Origin: Pelomicrobium methylotrophicum
Lineage (GTDB): Bacteria; Pseudomonadota; Gammaproteobacteria; Burkholderiales; UBA6910
Direction: 5' to 3'
Length of the DNA: 51,438 bases
Assembly (NCBI RefSeq): GCF_008014345.1
Contig: NZ_VPFL01000021.1
Span: 1-51,438, forward strand
Position 1 is the first letter of the stretch. The number at the start of each line of letters is the position of its first letter. Under the pieces are notes generated by a model. The model searched no databases. It was not told the DNA's origin and saw nothing but the letters and a program-made list of their open reading frames with translations. Below are positions 26,654 to 36,373 of this stretch, piece by piece. The position numbers and the translations under genes were made by a program.

Positions 26654-27858
26654 GAGGGCTCATTTGGCTGATCGCGCTGTCAGCGCTTGCGGTGGCGGTG
26701 ACGCTGGTGGCGCGCGAGAACGCTGGCTATGCCCTGTTCGTGGTCGGCAACTATCGCGTGGAACTGTCGCTGAACCTGCTCGTCGTCTTGCTCGTCGCGA
26801 GCTTCGTGGGCCTGTACTTGCTGACGCGGTTGGTGTTCAACGCGTTTACGCTGCCACGGCGGGTGCGCGAGTACCGGCTGCGGCGGCGGCGCCAAAAAGG
26901 CCATCACCTGATGTTGGCGGCACTGGCCGCTTTTTTTCGAGGAGAATACGGCCGAGCGGAGAAGGCCGCCCTCAAAGCGATGACGCTGGGAGAGGCGCCT
27001 GTGCTGGCCAGCGTGGTGGCCGCCCACAGCGCCCACCGGCTGCGCCTGCGTGACAGGCGTGACGCGCACTTGAGCCAGGTGGAGGCAGCCTCCATAGACG
27101 AGCGGCTTCTGCGCGATCTGGCCCGGGCGGAATTCCTGTTGGCCGAGGGCGACACGGCTGGGGCCCTTGAGTTGCTGGGCGAGCTGCGCACGGCGGCGCG
27201 CCGCCCTCCGGCGGGCCTGCTGCAACTTGAGCTCAAGGCCCACCAGCGGGCGCGCCGCTGGGACCAAGTGCTGGCGCTATTGCGGGAGGCGGAAAAGCGC
27301 GACGTTCTGGACCCTGCCCAGGCGGACGAGCTTCGCCGCCTCGCCCACACGGAAAACCTGAAAGCCCGCAGCGACGATCTGGCGGCCCTCAAGAGCTACT
27401 GGGACAGCTTGAACGCGCGTGACCAGGAGCATCCCCTGGTGGCCGCGGCGGCGGCGCGGGCGTTCCTGCAGCTTAAGGAGTGCCGCGCGGCCCACGCCAT
27501 TATCGAGCGCAGCCTGAGCCGCGAATGGACCCCGGCGCTGCTGGAGCTCTACGCGGAGTGCCCGGAAGAGGATACCGCGCGCCAGTTGCAGCAGGCCGAG
27601 CGCTGGCTCATGGAACATCCCGACGATGCCAGCCTGCTGCTCGCCCTGGGCAAGCTTTGCGCCCACGCTGGCCTGTGGGGCAAGGCGCAGTCGTACTTGG
27701 AGGCGAGCCTTTCGCTGGAGCCCTCCCACGCCGCGTACTTGGCGCTCGCGGAAATCCAGGAGCGGCTCGAACAGTCGGAGGCGGCACGGGTCGCCTACCG
27801 CCGCAGCCTGGAGCTGGCGCTCGCGCGGCTCGCCGCGCCGGCGCAACGGACCCTTTGA
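26650..27858 (+). CDS. hemY: HemY-like TPR protein of the heme operon
   Basis: A 402-residue protein with two N-terminal membrane segments (about 4-18 and 42-62) and a conserved ENAGY/GNYRVELS region. A long TPR-like helical domain follows, with FFRGEYGRAEKAA, LYAECP and PSHAAYLALAEI. It is the proteobacterial HemY (HemY_N) family, not the protoporphyrinogen oxidase of the same name. Its biochemical role is not settled. ATG 26650 overlaps the hemX stop. Confidence 0.9.
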   Translation: MRGLIWLIALSALAVAVTLVARENAGYALFVVGNYRVELSLNLLVVLLVASFVGLYLLTRLVFNAFTLPRRVREYRLRRRRQKGHHLMLAALAAFFRGEYGRAEKAALKAMTLGEAPVLASVVAAHSAHRLRLRDRRDAHLSQVEAASIDERLLRDLARAEFLLAEGDTAGALELLGELRTAARRPPAGLLQLELKAHQRARRWDQVLALLREAEKRDVLDPAQADELRRLAHTENLKARSDDLAALKSYWDSLNARDQEHPLVAAAAARAFLQLKECRAAHAIIERSLSREWTPALLELYAECPEEDTARQLQQAERWLMEHPDDASLLLALGKLCAHAGLWGKAQSYLEASLSLEPSHAAYLALAEIQERLEQSEAARVAYRRSLELALARLAAPAQRTL

Positions 27859-27927
27859 CGTCTGCTTTTGTCCTCCCTTCGGCGGTTTGAGTATTTTCGG
27901 GTGGTGTGGGCTTTAAAACCCTCCGTC

Positions 27928-28956
27928 TCAAGCCGGCTGCGGCGGCTCACCGGGAGTGAATGCGTCGGAGAAGAACTCTTCCTCCGGCAGCCCGCACTCG
28001 CGGGTGAAGTCGCGATGGGCCGCCTCCACCATCGCCGGGGCGCCGCAGGCGTAGACCTGGTAGCCGGAAAGATCGCCGATATCTTCCATGACAGCCCGAT
28101 GCACGAGGCCGGTGCGCCCGCTCCAGGCGTCCCCGGGCGCGGGCTCCGAGAGCACCGGGATGAAGCGGAAATGGGCATGCTCCCGTGCCCAACGCTCGGG
28201 GAGTTGCGGCAGGTACAGGTCGGAACGCGTCCGGTTGCCCCAGTACAGGGTCATGGGCCGTCTGATCCCGGTGTAGAGTGCATGCTCGATGATGGCCTTG
28301 ATGGGCGCGAAGCCGGTGCCGCTGGCAAGAAAGACGATGGGCTTGTCCGAATTCTCCCGCAGGAAAAACGTGCCCAGCGGTCCCTGGAACCGCAGGATAT
28401 CCTTCACCTTCATGGTGGTGAAGACGTGCTGGGTGAAGGCCCCGCCCGGGTGGTTGCGCACGTGCAACTCCAGGAGCTCGTCGTCGTGGGGCGGGTTGGC
28501 CATGGAAAAGCTGCGCCGCTTGCCGTCCTTGAGCAGGATGTCGATGTATTGACCCGCCAGGAACTGCAGGCGCTCGCTCTGGGGGAGCTTGAGCTTCATC
28601 ACCATGACATCCGGCGCCACGCGTTCCAGCGCGTGGACACGGCAGGGCAAGGTCTTAATGGGAATGTCGCGCACGGCACCGATTTCGCGGGACTCGATCA
28701 CCAGGTCGGTCCGCGGGCGGGCGCAGCAGAAAAGGGCCATCCCCACCTGTTTTTCCACCTCGGTGAGGGCGGCCGCCTGGTAAGGCCCGTAGTCCACCGC
28801 GCCTTCGAGCACCTTGCCCTTGCAGGCGCCGCAGGCGCCGTTGCGGCAGCCGTAGGGCAACGGAAAACCCTCGCGCAGCGCCGCCTCGAGCACGGTCTCG
28901 CCAGGCTGACAGCGGAACACGTGGCCGCTGGGCTTAATAGTGACCTGGTATGACAT
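27928..28956 (-). CDS. 2Fe-2S ferredoxin/flavin reductase, CDP-6-deoxy-glucoseen-reductase type
   Basis: A 342-residue protein. The N-terminal plant-type ferredoxin domain has Cys37, Cys42, Cys45 and Cys77. It is followed by an FAD-binding FNR domain (RRSFSMANPP) and an NAD(P)-binding domain (LASGTGFAPIKAI, YACGAPAMV). Betaproteobacterial members are often named after AscD, but are likelier to be general electron-transfer reductases for an oxygenase or other partner. ATG 28956 is chosen by homology; ATG 28962 is possible. The start lies 10 bp from the divergent epimerase start. Confidence 0.88.
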   Translation of the reverse strand: MSYQVTIKPSGHVFRCQPGETVLEAALREGFPLPYGCRNGACGACKGKVLEGAVDYGPYQAAALTEVEKQVGMALFCCARPRTDLVIESREIGAVRDIPIKTLPCRVHALERVAPDVMVMKLKLPQSERLQFLAGQYIDILLKDGKRRSFSMANPPHDDELLELHVRNHPGGAFTQHVFTTMKVKDILRFQGPLGTFFLRENSDKPIVFLASGTGFAPIKAIIEHALYTGIRRPMTLYWGNRTRSDLYLPQLPERWAREHAHFRFIPVLSEPAPGDAWSGRTGLVHRAVMEDIGDLSGYQVYACGAPAMVEAAHRDFTRECGLPEEEFFSDAFTPGEPPQPA

Positions 28957-28966
28957 GGGCATATCG

Positions 28967-29857
28967 ATGTCTGCGCGTCGGCCCGGCAAGGCAGTGAAGC
29001 GGCTGCTCATCGTCGGTTGCGGCGACGTGGGGCTGCGCCTCGCCGCGCGCATCGGCAGCCGCTACCGGCTCTTTGCCCTCACCCACAGCCCGGCGCGCCA
29101 CGCGCTGCTGCGGGCGCGGGGCATCACGCCGCTCGCTGGCGACCTGGACTGCCCCCGATCTCTCTCGCGGTTGGCTGGAATCGCCGGTGCGGTGGTCCAT
29201 CTTGCGCCTCCGCCGGGCCGCGGCACGCGGGATACGCGCACGGTGCACCTGCTTGCCGCGCTGACGAAGCGGGGCATGTTACCACAGACCCTGGTGTACA
29301 TCAGCACGAGCGGGGTCTACGGAGATTGCGGCGGCGAGCGTGTCCCCGAAACCCGGCCGCTCAACCCCTGGACAGCGCGCGCTCGACGCCGGGTGGACGC
29401 CGAGCGGCAGGTGCGCGCCTTCGGCCGGCGTCACGGCGTGCGTGTGGTGATCCTGCGGGTGCCCGGCATCTATTCGGCGGAGCGCCTTCCCTTCCAGCGT
29501 CTGAGCGCCCGCACGCCGGCCCTGGTTCCTGAAGAGGACAGCTACAGCAACCACATCCACGCCGAGGATCTCGCTGCCGCCATTGCGGCGGCCCTCGCGC
29601 GCGGGCTTCCCGGCCGCGTGTACAACGTGAGCGACGATTCTGAGCTGCGCATGGGAGACTTCTTCGACCGCGTCGCCGATCGCTACGGCCTGCCCCGGCC
29701 GCCGCGCATCCGGCGCTCGGAAGCTGCGGCGCGCATTCCCGAGACGTTGCTCAGCTTCATGAACGAGTCACGGCGGCTTGTGAACAAGCGCATGAAACGG
29801 GAGCTGCGCGTTGAGCTGCGCTATCGCACCGTGGACGACGCCCTGGGAGAGACCTGA
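28967..29857 (+). CDS. NAD(P)-dependent epimerase/dehydratase family protein
   Basis: A 296-residue extended SDR-like protein. The Rossmann motif GCGDVGLRLA follows an extension of about 12 residues, STSGVYGD lies near residue 110, and YNVSDDSELRMGDFF in the C-terminal part. The usual YxxxK pair is not clear, and the region of the active site reads ARRRVDAERQVR. It may therefore be an atypical or non-catalytic member. Homologues of the YeeZ type are common but uncharacterised. GTG 28994 is an alternative start. Confidence 0.8.
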   Translation: MSARRPGKAVKRLLIVGCGDVGLRLAARIGSRYRLFALTHSPARHALLRARGITPLAGDLDCPRSLSRLAGIAGAVVHLAPPPGRGTRDTRTVHLLAALTKRGMLPQTLVYISTSGVYGDCGGERVPETRPLNPWTARARRRVDAERQVRAFGRRHGVRVVILRVPGIYSAERLPFQRLSARTPALVPEEDSYSNHIHAEDLAAAIAAALARGLPGRVYNVSDDSELRMGDFFDRVADRYGLPRPPRIRRSEAAARIPETLLSFMNESRRLVNKRMKRELRVELRYRTVDDALGET

Positions 29858-29881
29858 GAACCACTGCCCGCCGGGGCTCTC

Positions 29882-30259
29882 TCAGTCCAGCCGGCGGTAT
29901 TCGCCCTCGATGACGCCCTCGTCCCGTCGCTCGGAGCGTAGGCTCTTCCACGGCAGCACGAGCACGATGAGCGCGAGGACGTCGCTCACCACGCCCGGAA
30001 ACAGCAAGAGCGCCCCCGCGAGGAACTGGCGGCCGCTGTCCAAAAGAGCGCTCAAGAGCATGTCTCCCCCGGCATGGGCCCGTTCAAGACGGGCGGCAAA
30101 CAGCCGCCGCTCTCCGCGGATCAAGGCCCAACCCAGGAAGGCCGAGGCGGCGAGCAGCGCCAGCAGCCACAGGCCCATGACACGCCCGAGCTGGACCAAC
30201 CCCCAGATCTCCAGGAGGGGAAAGGCGACGAGGGCAAGCAGGAGCAGGATAAGGCGCAT
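29882..30259 (-). CDS. fxsA: FxsA family membrane protein
   Basis: A 125-residue protein with an N-terminal membrane segment MRLILLLLALVAFPLLEIWG, a second one (LWLLALLAASAFLGWALI) and a third/fourth hydrophobic stretch LAGALLLFPGVVSDVLALIVLVLP, the family hallmark. A charged tail follows (RSERRDEGV). FxsA suppresses phage F exclusion when overproduced; its normal job is unknown. It is divergent from cutA. Confidence 0.9.
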   Translation of the reverse strand: MRLILLLLALVAFPLLEIWGLVQLGRVMGLWLLALLAASAFLGWALIRGERRLFAARLERAHAGGDMLLSALLDSGRQFLAGALLLFPGVVSDVLALIVLVLPWKSLRSERRDEGVIEGEYRRLD

Positions 30260-30301
30260 CTCAAAGCTTTTTTCGCGAAGCCCGGTCGCGAAAGAAAGTG
30301 G

Positions 30302-30320
30302 GTAAAATTTTCTATTTTAC
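30302..30320. promoter_or_regulatory. AT-rich inverted repeat before cutA
   Basis: GTAAAAT-TTTCT-ATTTTAC is a perfect 7-bp inverted repeat 13 bp before the cutA ATG, in the short region shared with fxsA. It could be an operator or part of the promoter; no T-run or known motif is seen. Confidence 0.4.
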
Positions 30321-30333
30321 TTGGTTCTGAGCC

Positions 30334-30663
30334 ATGACCACGCTTCTCGTCATAACCAACCTTCCAGACCGGGACGGTGCGGAAAAGCTGGCCGCCGAAC
30401 TTATCGAGCGGCGAGTGGCCGCCTGCGTGAACGTGCTGGTCGGCTGCCGCTCCGTCTATCGCTGGAAGGGGCAAGTGGAACACGCCGACGAATTCCCAGT
30501 GTTCATCAAGACCACCGCCGACGCCTATCCGCACCTGGAGCGGCTTATCCGCGAGCGGCACCCCTATGAACTTCCGGAGATCATCGCGGTCCGTATCGAG
30601 CGGGGCCTCGCGTCCTATCTCGATTGGGTTGTCGCTGAAACCGGCGAGCCAGGCCCCGCGTGA
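30334..30663 (+). CDS. cutA: Divalent-cation tolerance protein CutA
   Basis: A 109-residue protein of normal CutA length. It carries the trimer-core motifs: VITNLPDRDGAEKLA at the N-terminus, RRVAACVNV, YRWKGQVEHADEFPVFIKT and HPYELPEIIAV. CutA is a stable trimer linked in E. coli to copper tolerance, sometimes through the adjacent DsbD (DipZ). The dsbD gene overlaps its stop here (GTGA), which preserves the classic cutA-dsbD pairing. Confidence 0.95.
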   Translation: MTTLLVITNLPDRDGAEKLAAELIERRVAACVNVLVGCRSVYRWKGQVEHADEFPVFIKTTADAYPHLERLIRERHPYELPEIIAVRIERGLASYLDWVVAETGEPGPA

Positions 30664-32522
30664 ATTTTTTTAGTGCCTCCATGCGGTTAGTCCTCGCCCT
30701 GGTGCTGTTGGTTTCCGGGCTCCCCGGCATGCCCGACGCGGGGGCACAGGGCTTTGTCCAGACGCTTCGCCAAGCCGTCGCGCAGCCGGTGGAGGAGGAG
30801 TTGCTGCCGCCGGACGAAGCGTTCCGGGCCGAGGTGACGGCGCGGGATGGACAAACGCTCGAGGCCCGCTTCAGCCCCGCCAAGGGGTACTACCTCTATC
30901 GGGACAAGTTCGCCTTTGGCGTGATCGATTCGCCCGGCATCCAGCTCGCCGGTGTGGAGATCCCTCCCGGCAAGCCCAAGGACGATCCCCTGTTTGGCAA
31001 AGTGGATGTGTTCTTCGAGCCGGTCCAGGTGCTGGTCCGGCTCCAGCGCAGCGCGGACGCCGCCGGCCCGGTGAGGCTCAAGGCAGCCTACCAGGGTTGC
31101 AACGAGCCGATAGGGGTGTGCTATCCGCCCATCGAAAAGGTGTTCGAGGTGGCGTTGCCCGCGGCGGCCGCGGCGGGAACTGCCGTGCCGGTCGGTGAGG
31201 CCGGGCCGCTGTCAGAAGACGACCGGGTAGCGGGGCTGCTGAAGGGCGGGAGCTTCTGGCTGATCGTGGTGAGCTTTCTGGGCTTTGGCCTGCTGCTCGC
31301 CTTTACCCCCTGCGTGTTTCCGATGATTCCCATCTTGTCCGGCATCATCGCCGGGCAGGGCCACGCCCTCACCAAAGCCCGCGGCTTCACGCTGGCGCTG
31401 GCCTACGTGATCGGCATGGCCATCACCTACGCGCTGGCGGGGGTGGCGGCGGGGCTGTCGGGCACCCTGTTGTCGGCAACGCTGCAAAATCCGTGGGTGC
31501 TGGGCACTTTCGCAGCGCTCTTCGTGCTTCTTGCCCTCTCCATGTTCGGGTTCTACGAGCTGCAGTTGCCCGCCTCGCTCCAGAGCCGGCTGGCCGACAC
31601 GACCAACCGGCTGGGCGGCGGCCACTATGCCGGGGTCTTCGCCATGGGGGCGCTTTCCGCGGTCATCGTGGGCCCCTGCGTGGCAGCGCCGCTGGCAGGG
31701 GCCCTCCTTTACATCAGCCAGACGCGCGACGTGGTGCTGGGCGGGGTGGCCCTCTTTGCCATGGCCATCGGCATGGGCCTGCCGCTGCTGGCGGTGGGGG
31801 CATCCGCGGGTGCGGTGCTGCCCAAGGCGGGCCCGTGGATGGAGACCGTCAAGCGTTTCTTCGGCGTGCTGCTGTTGGGCGTGGCGATCTACATGATTTC
31901 GCCAGTGATTCCGGCGGTGGTGCACATGCTCGCGTGGGCGGCGCTGCTGATTGTCTCGGCCATCTATCTGCACGCCATCGATCCTCTGCCGCCGGATGCG
32001 CCCGGCTACCGCAAGTTCTGGAAGGGCATCGGCGTGATCGTGCTGCTCGTGGGCGTGTCGCTGCTGGTCGGTGCCCTCTCCGGGGGGCGCGACGTGCTCC
32101 AGCCGCTGGCGGGGTTGCGGTTCGCCGGGGGTGGCGCAGCCGCGCAGCAAGCCCAGACGGCTCACCTGCCCTTCGAACGGGTGCGTTCCCTCGCAGAACT
32201 GGAGGCCCGGCTGCAGGCGGCTGCAGGCCGGTACGTGATGCTGGATTTTTATGCGGATTGGTGCGTCTCGTGCAAGGAGATGGAGCGTTTCACTTTCAGC
32301 GATCCGCGGGTGCAGGCCAAGCTCCGGGACGTGGTGCTGCTTCAGGCGGATGTGACGCGCAACACTCCCGAGGACGCGGCGCTGCTCAAGCGCTTCAATC
32401 TTTTCGGCCCCCCCGGGATCCTTTTCTTTGACCGGCAAGGCCGGGAAATCCCCGGCACCCGCGTCGTGGGCTTCCAAAAGGCTGACCAGTTCCTCGCCAC
32501 CCTCGAGCGGGCGATGCCATGA
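30660..32522 (+). CDS. dsbD: Thiol:disulfide interchange protein DsbD
   Basis: A 620-residue three-domain electron carrier. After a signal peptide (about 35 residues) comes the periplasmic alpha domain with a Cys pair (QGCNEPIGVCYPP, about 145-155). The eight-helix membrane domain follows with TPCVFPMIP and VGPCVAAPL, then a C-terminal thioredoxin domain with WCVSC near residue 537. It passes reducing power from cytoplasmic thioredoxin to the periplasm. GTG 30660 overlaps the cutA stop; ATG 30681 is an equally possible start, since neither has a strong ribosome site. Confidence 0.93.
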   Translation: MNFFSASMRLVLALVLLVSGLPGMPDAGAQGFVQTLRQAVAQPVEEELLPPDEAFRAEVTARDGQTLEARFSPAKGYYLYRDKFAFGVIDSPGIQLAGVEIPPGKPKDDPLFGKVDVFFEPVQVLVRLQRSADAAGPVRLKAAYQGCNEPIGVCYPPIEKVFEVALPAAAAAGTAVPVGEAGPLSEDDRVAGLLKGGSFWLIVVSFLGFGLLLAFTPCVFPMIPILSGIIAGQGHALTKARGFTLALAYVIGMAITYALAGVAAGLSGTLLSATLQNPWVLGTFAALFVLLALSMFGFYELQLPASLQSRLADTTNRLGGGHYAGVFAMGALSAVIVGPCVAAPLAGALLYISQTRDVVLGGVALFAMAIGMGLPLLAVGASAGAVLPKAGPWMETVKRFFGVLLLGVAIYMISPVIPAVVHMLAWAALLIVSAIYLHAIDPLPPDAPGYRKFWKGIGVIVLLVGVSLLVGALSGGRDVLQPLAGLRFAGGGAAAQQAQTAHLPFERVRSLAELEARLQAAAGRYVMLDFYADWCVSCKEMERFTFSDPRVQAKLRDVVLLQADVTRNTPEDAALLKRFNLFGPPGILFFDRQGREIPGTRVVGFQKADQFLATLERAMP

Positions 32523-33046
32523 GCCGGGCTCGCCAGGGTCTGATCGCAGCGGTCGTGGCGGTGCTGGCGCTCGTTGCCGGCTTCGCCCTGCGCCATCTCT
32601 CGGCGGTGGATTCCGGCGGCGAGGCGGCGGGAGAAGCGCTCTTCGACGCGAGTTTCGAGGACCTGAACGGACAACGGGTCAGCCTCTCCCGCTTCCGGGG
32701 CCAAGTGGTGGTCGTAAACTTCTGGGCCACGTGGTGCACGCCCTGCCGGGAGGAGATCCCCGAGTTCGTCGAGCTCCAGGAAGAGTTTCGGGACCAAGGG
32801 GTGGTGTTCGTGGGCATCGCCGTGGACCGCAGGGAGCCGGTCGCCGCCTTCAGCCGCGAGTTCGGCATCAACTACCCCGTTCTCATCGGCAGCCTGGAAG
32901 CCATGGAGCTCGCCCGCAAAGTGGGTAACCGCATGCAGGCGCTGCCTTTTACGGTTGTCCTCGGCCGCGACGGTCAAGCGGCCAAAGTCCACCTGGGCAA
33001 ACTCTCGCGCGACACACTAGAGCCGCTGCTGCGCAAGCTGGTCTAG
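32519..33046 (+). CDS. TlpA-like membrane-anchored thioredoxin
   Basis: A 175-residue protein with an N-terminal membrane anchor (about 7-25) and a TlpA/ResA-type thioredoxin domain with active site WCTPC (Cys73, Cys76). The NFWATW and FGINYPVLIG segments are typical. It is probably a periplasmic reductant fed by DsbD, whose stop codon overlaps its ATG. Roles of such proteins include cytochrome c maturation and cytochrome oxidase assembly. Confidence 0.9.
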   Translation: MSRARQGLIAAVVAVLALVAGFALRHLSAVDSGGEAAGEALFDASFEDLNGQRVSLSRFRGQVVVVNFWATWCTPCREEIPEFVELQEEFRDQGVVFVGIAVDRREPVAAFSREFGINYPVLIGSLEAMELARKVGNRMQALPFTVVLGRDGQAAKVHLGKLSRDTLEPLLRKLV

Positions 33047-33085
33047 CACGGACCGCCAGTGGCAGCAATTTCTAGACATTCTGCA

Positions 33086-33106
33086 GCGAATTGCGGCAAA
33101 ATTCGC
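33086..33106. promoter_or_regulatory. Inverted repeat before aroQ-accB-accC
   Basis: GCGAATT-GCGGCAA-AATTCGC is a perfect 7-bp inverted repeat with a 7-nt spacer, 30 bp before the aroQ start. It lies in the only sizeable gap upstream of this operon, so it is a candidate operator or leader hairpin. Confidence 0.38.
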
Positions 33107-33135
33107 CGATCCCTTAAGCCAGGAGCTCGCCTCGA

Positions 33136-33588
33136 GTGAGACCTCCCCACGTCCTGGTCCTCCACGGACCGAATCTGAATCTCCTCGGCATCCGCGAGCC
33201 CGAAGTCTACGGGCGTGTCACGTTGACCGAAATTAACGAGCGTTTGACGGAATTGGCCAAGGCGCGCGGCGCTTCGGTCGTATGCTTCCAGAGCAATTCG
33301 GAATCTGAGCTGGTGGAGCGGGTGCACAAGGCGCGCGACGATCACACCGGCTTCATCGTCATCAACCCTGCGGCGTTCACCCACACCAGCGTGGCGCTGC
33401 GGGACGCGCTGTCTGCGGTGGGAATTCCGTTCATCGAGGTTCATCTTTCCAACATCCACGCTCGCGAGCCGTTTCGGCGGGTGTCCTATTTCTCTGACCT
33501 TGCCGTCGGGGTGATTTCCGGACTGGGCGCCAAAGGCTATGAGTTAGCGCTCGCTTACGCCCTGGACCACCTGGTTCATAAGGCCTGA
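33136..33588 (+). CDS. aroQ: 3-dehydroquinate dehydratase, type II
   Basis: A 150-residue enzyme of the shikimate pathway that dehydrates 3-dehydroquinate. Family motifs are [20 protein letters not shown] at the N-terminus, with the catalytic Tyr, then [26 protein letters not shown] and [14 protein letters not shown]. The start is GTG 33136 with AGGAG upstream. It leads accB and accC, an order common in proteobacteria. Confidence 0.95.
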   Translation: MRPPHVLVLHGPNLNLLGIREPEVYGRVTLTEINERLTELAKARGASVVCFQSNSESELVERVHKARDDHTGFIVINPAAFTHTSVALRDALSAVGIPFIEVHLSNIHAREPFRRVSYFSDLAVGVISGLGAKGYELALAYALDHLVHKA

Positions 33589-33618
33589 GCTTTTCCCGTC
33601 CTCATAAGGAGCCTTGCC

Positions 33619-34068
<450 letters not shown>

Positions 34069-34127
34069 GGGAGAGCCCGAACCTGGTGTGCGCCACCCTC
34101 TTTCGCTGCTGCTGATGCCGCACCCGA

Positions 34128-35489
34128 ATGTTTGAAAAGATCCTGATCGCGAACCGCGGCGAGATTGCCCTGCGCATCCAGCGCGCCTGCCGCGAGCTGG
34201 GGATCAAGACCGTGGCGGTGCACTCGGAGGCCGACGCCGAGGCGAAGTACGTCAAGCTGGCCGACGAGTCCGTATGCATCGGCCCGGCACCCTCGGCCCA
34301 GAGCTATCTCAACGTCCCCGCCATCATCAGCGCCGCCGAGGTCACCGACGCGGAGGCCATTCACCCGGGCTACGGCTTCCTCTCGGAGAACGCCGATTTC
34401 GCCGAAATGGCGGAGAAGAGCGGTTTCATCTTCATCGGGCCGCGCCCGGAGACGATCCGCCTCATGGGCGACAAGGTGAGCGCCAAGAACGCCATGAAAA
34501 AAGCCGGTGTTCCCACGGTGCCCGGCTTTGATGCGCCGCTGCCCGACAACCCGGCCGAGATTCGCAAAATCGCGAAATCCATCGGCTACCCGGTGATTCT
34601 GAAGGCGGCCGGCGGAGGCGGCGGGCGCGGCATGCGGGTCGTGCACACCGAGGCGGCGCTGCTCAACGCCGTGGCCACGGTGCGGGCAGAGGCCCAGGCG
34701 GCTTTCGGCAACCCGGCCGTTTACATGGAAAAGTTCCTGGAAAACCCGCGCCATGTGGAGATCCAGGTGCTCGCCGACGAGTACCGCAACGTGATCCACC
34801 TGGGTGATCGGGACTGCTCCATGCAGCGCCGGCACCAGAAGATCATCGAAGAGGCCCCGGCGCTGGGGCTCCCCCCGCGGCTGCGGGACAAGATCGCCGA
34901 GCGTTGCGTCGAAGCCTGCCGCCGCATCGGCTACCGCGGCGCCGGCACCCTGGAGTTCCTCTATGAGAACGGCGAGTTCTATTTCATCGAGATGAACACT
35001 CGGATTCAGGTGGAGCATCCGGTCACCGAGATGATCACCGGGGTGGACATCGTCAAGCAGCAGATCCTCATCGCCGCCGGCGAGCGGCTGAAGCTGCGGC
35101 AGAAAGACATCGTGTTCCGCGGCCACGCCCTCGAGTGCCGTATCAATGCCGAAGATCCCTTCACCTTCGCGCCGAGCCCGGGCCGCATCACCTCGTACCA
35201 TCCCCCCGGCGGCCCCGGCGTGCGCGTGGACTCCCATGTCTATCAGGGCTATTTCGTGCCGCCGAACTACGACTCACTGATCGGAAAGGTGATCACCTTC
35301 GGCGACAGTCGCGAGCAAGCCATCGCCCGAATGCGCTCGGCGCTGTCCGAGATGGTGGTGGAGGGCATCAAGACCAATATTCCCCTGCACCAGGAGCTCC
35401 TGATGGATACGGCTTTCCTGCAGGGCGGGGTGAGCATCCATTATCTCGAGCAGAAGCTCGCGGGGGCAGTCAAGAAAAAGACCGCATGA
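34128..35489 (+). CDS. accC: Biotin carboxylase subunit of acetyl-CoA carboxylase
   Basis: A 453-residue ATP-grasp enzyme. The opening [13 protein letters not shown], the Gly-rich ATP loop [12 protein letters not shown] near residue 160, and [14 protein letters not shown] near residue 290 with the catalytic Arg are all present. It carboxylates biotin on AccB. It sits 59 bp after accB, and its stop overlaps the prmA ATG. Confidence 0.97.
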   Translation: MFEKILIANRGEIALRIQRACRELGIKTVAVHSEADAEAKYVKLADESVCIGPAPSAQSYLNVPAIISAAEVTDAEAIHPGYGFLSENADFAEMAEKSGFIFIGPRPETIRLMGDKVSAKNAMKKAGVPTVPGFDAPLPDNPAEIRKIAKSIGYPVILKAAGGGGGRGMRVVHTEAALLNAVATVRAEAQAAFGNPAVYMEKFLENPRHVEIQVLADEYRNVIHLGDRDCSMQRRHQKIIEEAPALGLPPRLRDKIAERCVEACRRIGYRGAGTLEFLYENGEFYFIEMNTRIQVEHPVTEMITGVDIVKQQILIAAGERLKLRQKDIVFRGHALECRINAEDPFTFAPSPGRITSYHPPGGPGVRVDSHVYQGYFVPPNYDSLIGKVITFGDSREQAIARMRSALSEMVVEGIKTNIPLHQELLMDTAFLQGGVSIHYLEQKLAGAVKKKTA

Positions 35490-36373
35490 GCGGCTGGCTC
35501 GCCCTCTCCTTGTCGGTGGAGGCTTCCCAGGCGGAGGCCCTCTCCGACGCCCTGCAGATCCTGGGGGCGATTTCGGTGGATCTGGGCGATGCGGCAGCCG
35601 AGGCGACTGCGCTCGACGACACGCCGCAGGAGCCCTTTCCGCTGTGGCCGCGGCTGCGCGTGACTGGGCTTTTCCCGGAAAGCGCCGATGCCGGGGCGAT
35701 CGCGGCCGAGGCCGCGCGGCTCGCTTCCCTCGCCGACGTCCCCCCCTTCGAGGTCCGCTTGGTTGCCGAGCGGGACTGGGTCCGGGAGACCCAGTCCCAA
35801 TTCGGCCCCCTCCACGCAAGCCCGCGGCTCTGGGTGGTGCCGAGTTGGTGCGAGCCCCCCGACGGCGCCGTCATCAGCCTACGCATCGATCCCGGCGTCG
35901 CGTTCGGCACCGGAAGCCACCCGACAACGCGTCTGTGCTTGGCTTGGCTTGACGCGACGGTACGCGGCGGGGAACATGTCCTGGATTTCGGGTGCGGCTC
36001 TGGCATTCTCGCCATCGCCGCGATGAAGCTGGGCGCCGCGCGCGCAGTGGGGGTGGACATCGATCCGCTGGCTGTGGCCACCAGTCGCGAGAACGCCCGC
36101 CAGAACGGCGTGGCCGCCGAGTTCCACGCCTGCCCATTGCCCGCCGACTTTCAGGCCGACATCGTGGTCGCCAACATCCTGGCCAATCCCCTGATCCTGG
36201 CTGCGCCAGTGCTCGTTCGAGCGCTCAAGCCGGGTGGCCGCCTTGCCCTCGCCGGGGTGCTCAGCGGTCAGGCGCGGGAGGTCGCGGATGCGTATCGGCC
36301 GGCGCTGGAGCTCGCCATCGGGGCCCAGGAGGATGAGTGGGTGCTGCTCACCGGAAGGAAAAGGCTGCCATGA
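35486..36373 (+). CDS. prmA: Ribosomal protein L11 methyltransferase
   Basis: A 295-residue methyltransferase. The N-terminal domain recognises L11, the [13 protein letters not shown] segment is at about 136-148, and the SAM loop [13 protein letters not shown] is at 167-179. NILANPL near residue 215 is the catalytic-side motif. It trimethylates L11. ATG 35486 overlaps the accC stop; the frame is open further upstream but lies inside accC. Confidence 0.95.
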   Translation: MSGWLALSLSVEASQAEALSDALQILGAISVDLGDAAAEATALDDTPQEPFPLWPRLRVTGLFPESADAGAIAAEAARLASLADVPPFEVRLVAERDWVRETQSQFGPLHASPRLWVVPSWCEPPDGAVISLRIDPGVAFGTGSHPTTRLCLAWLDATVRGGEHVLDFGCGSGILAIAAMKLGAARAVGVDIDPLAVATSRENARQNGVAAEFHACPLPADFQADIVVANILANPLILAAPVLVRALKPGGRLALAGVLSGQAREVADAYRPALELAIGAQEDEWVLLTGRKRLP

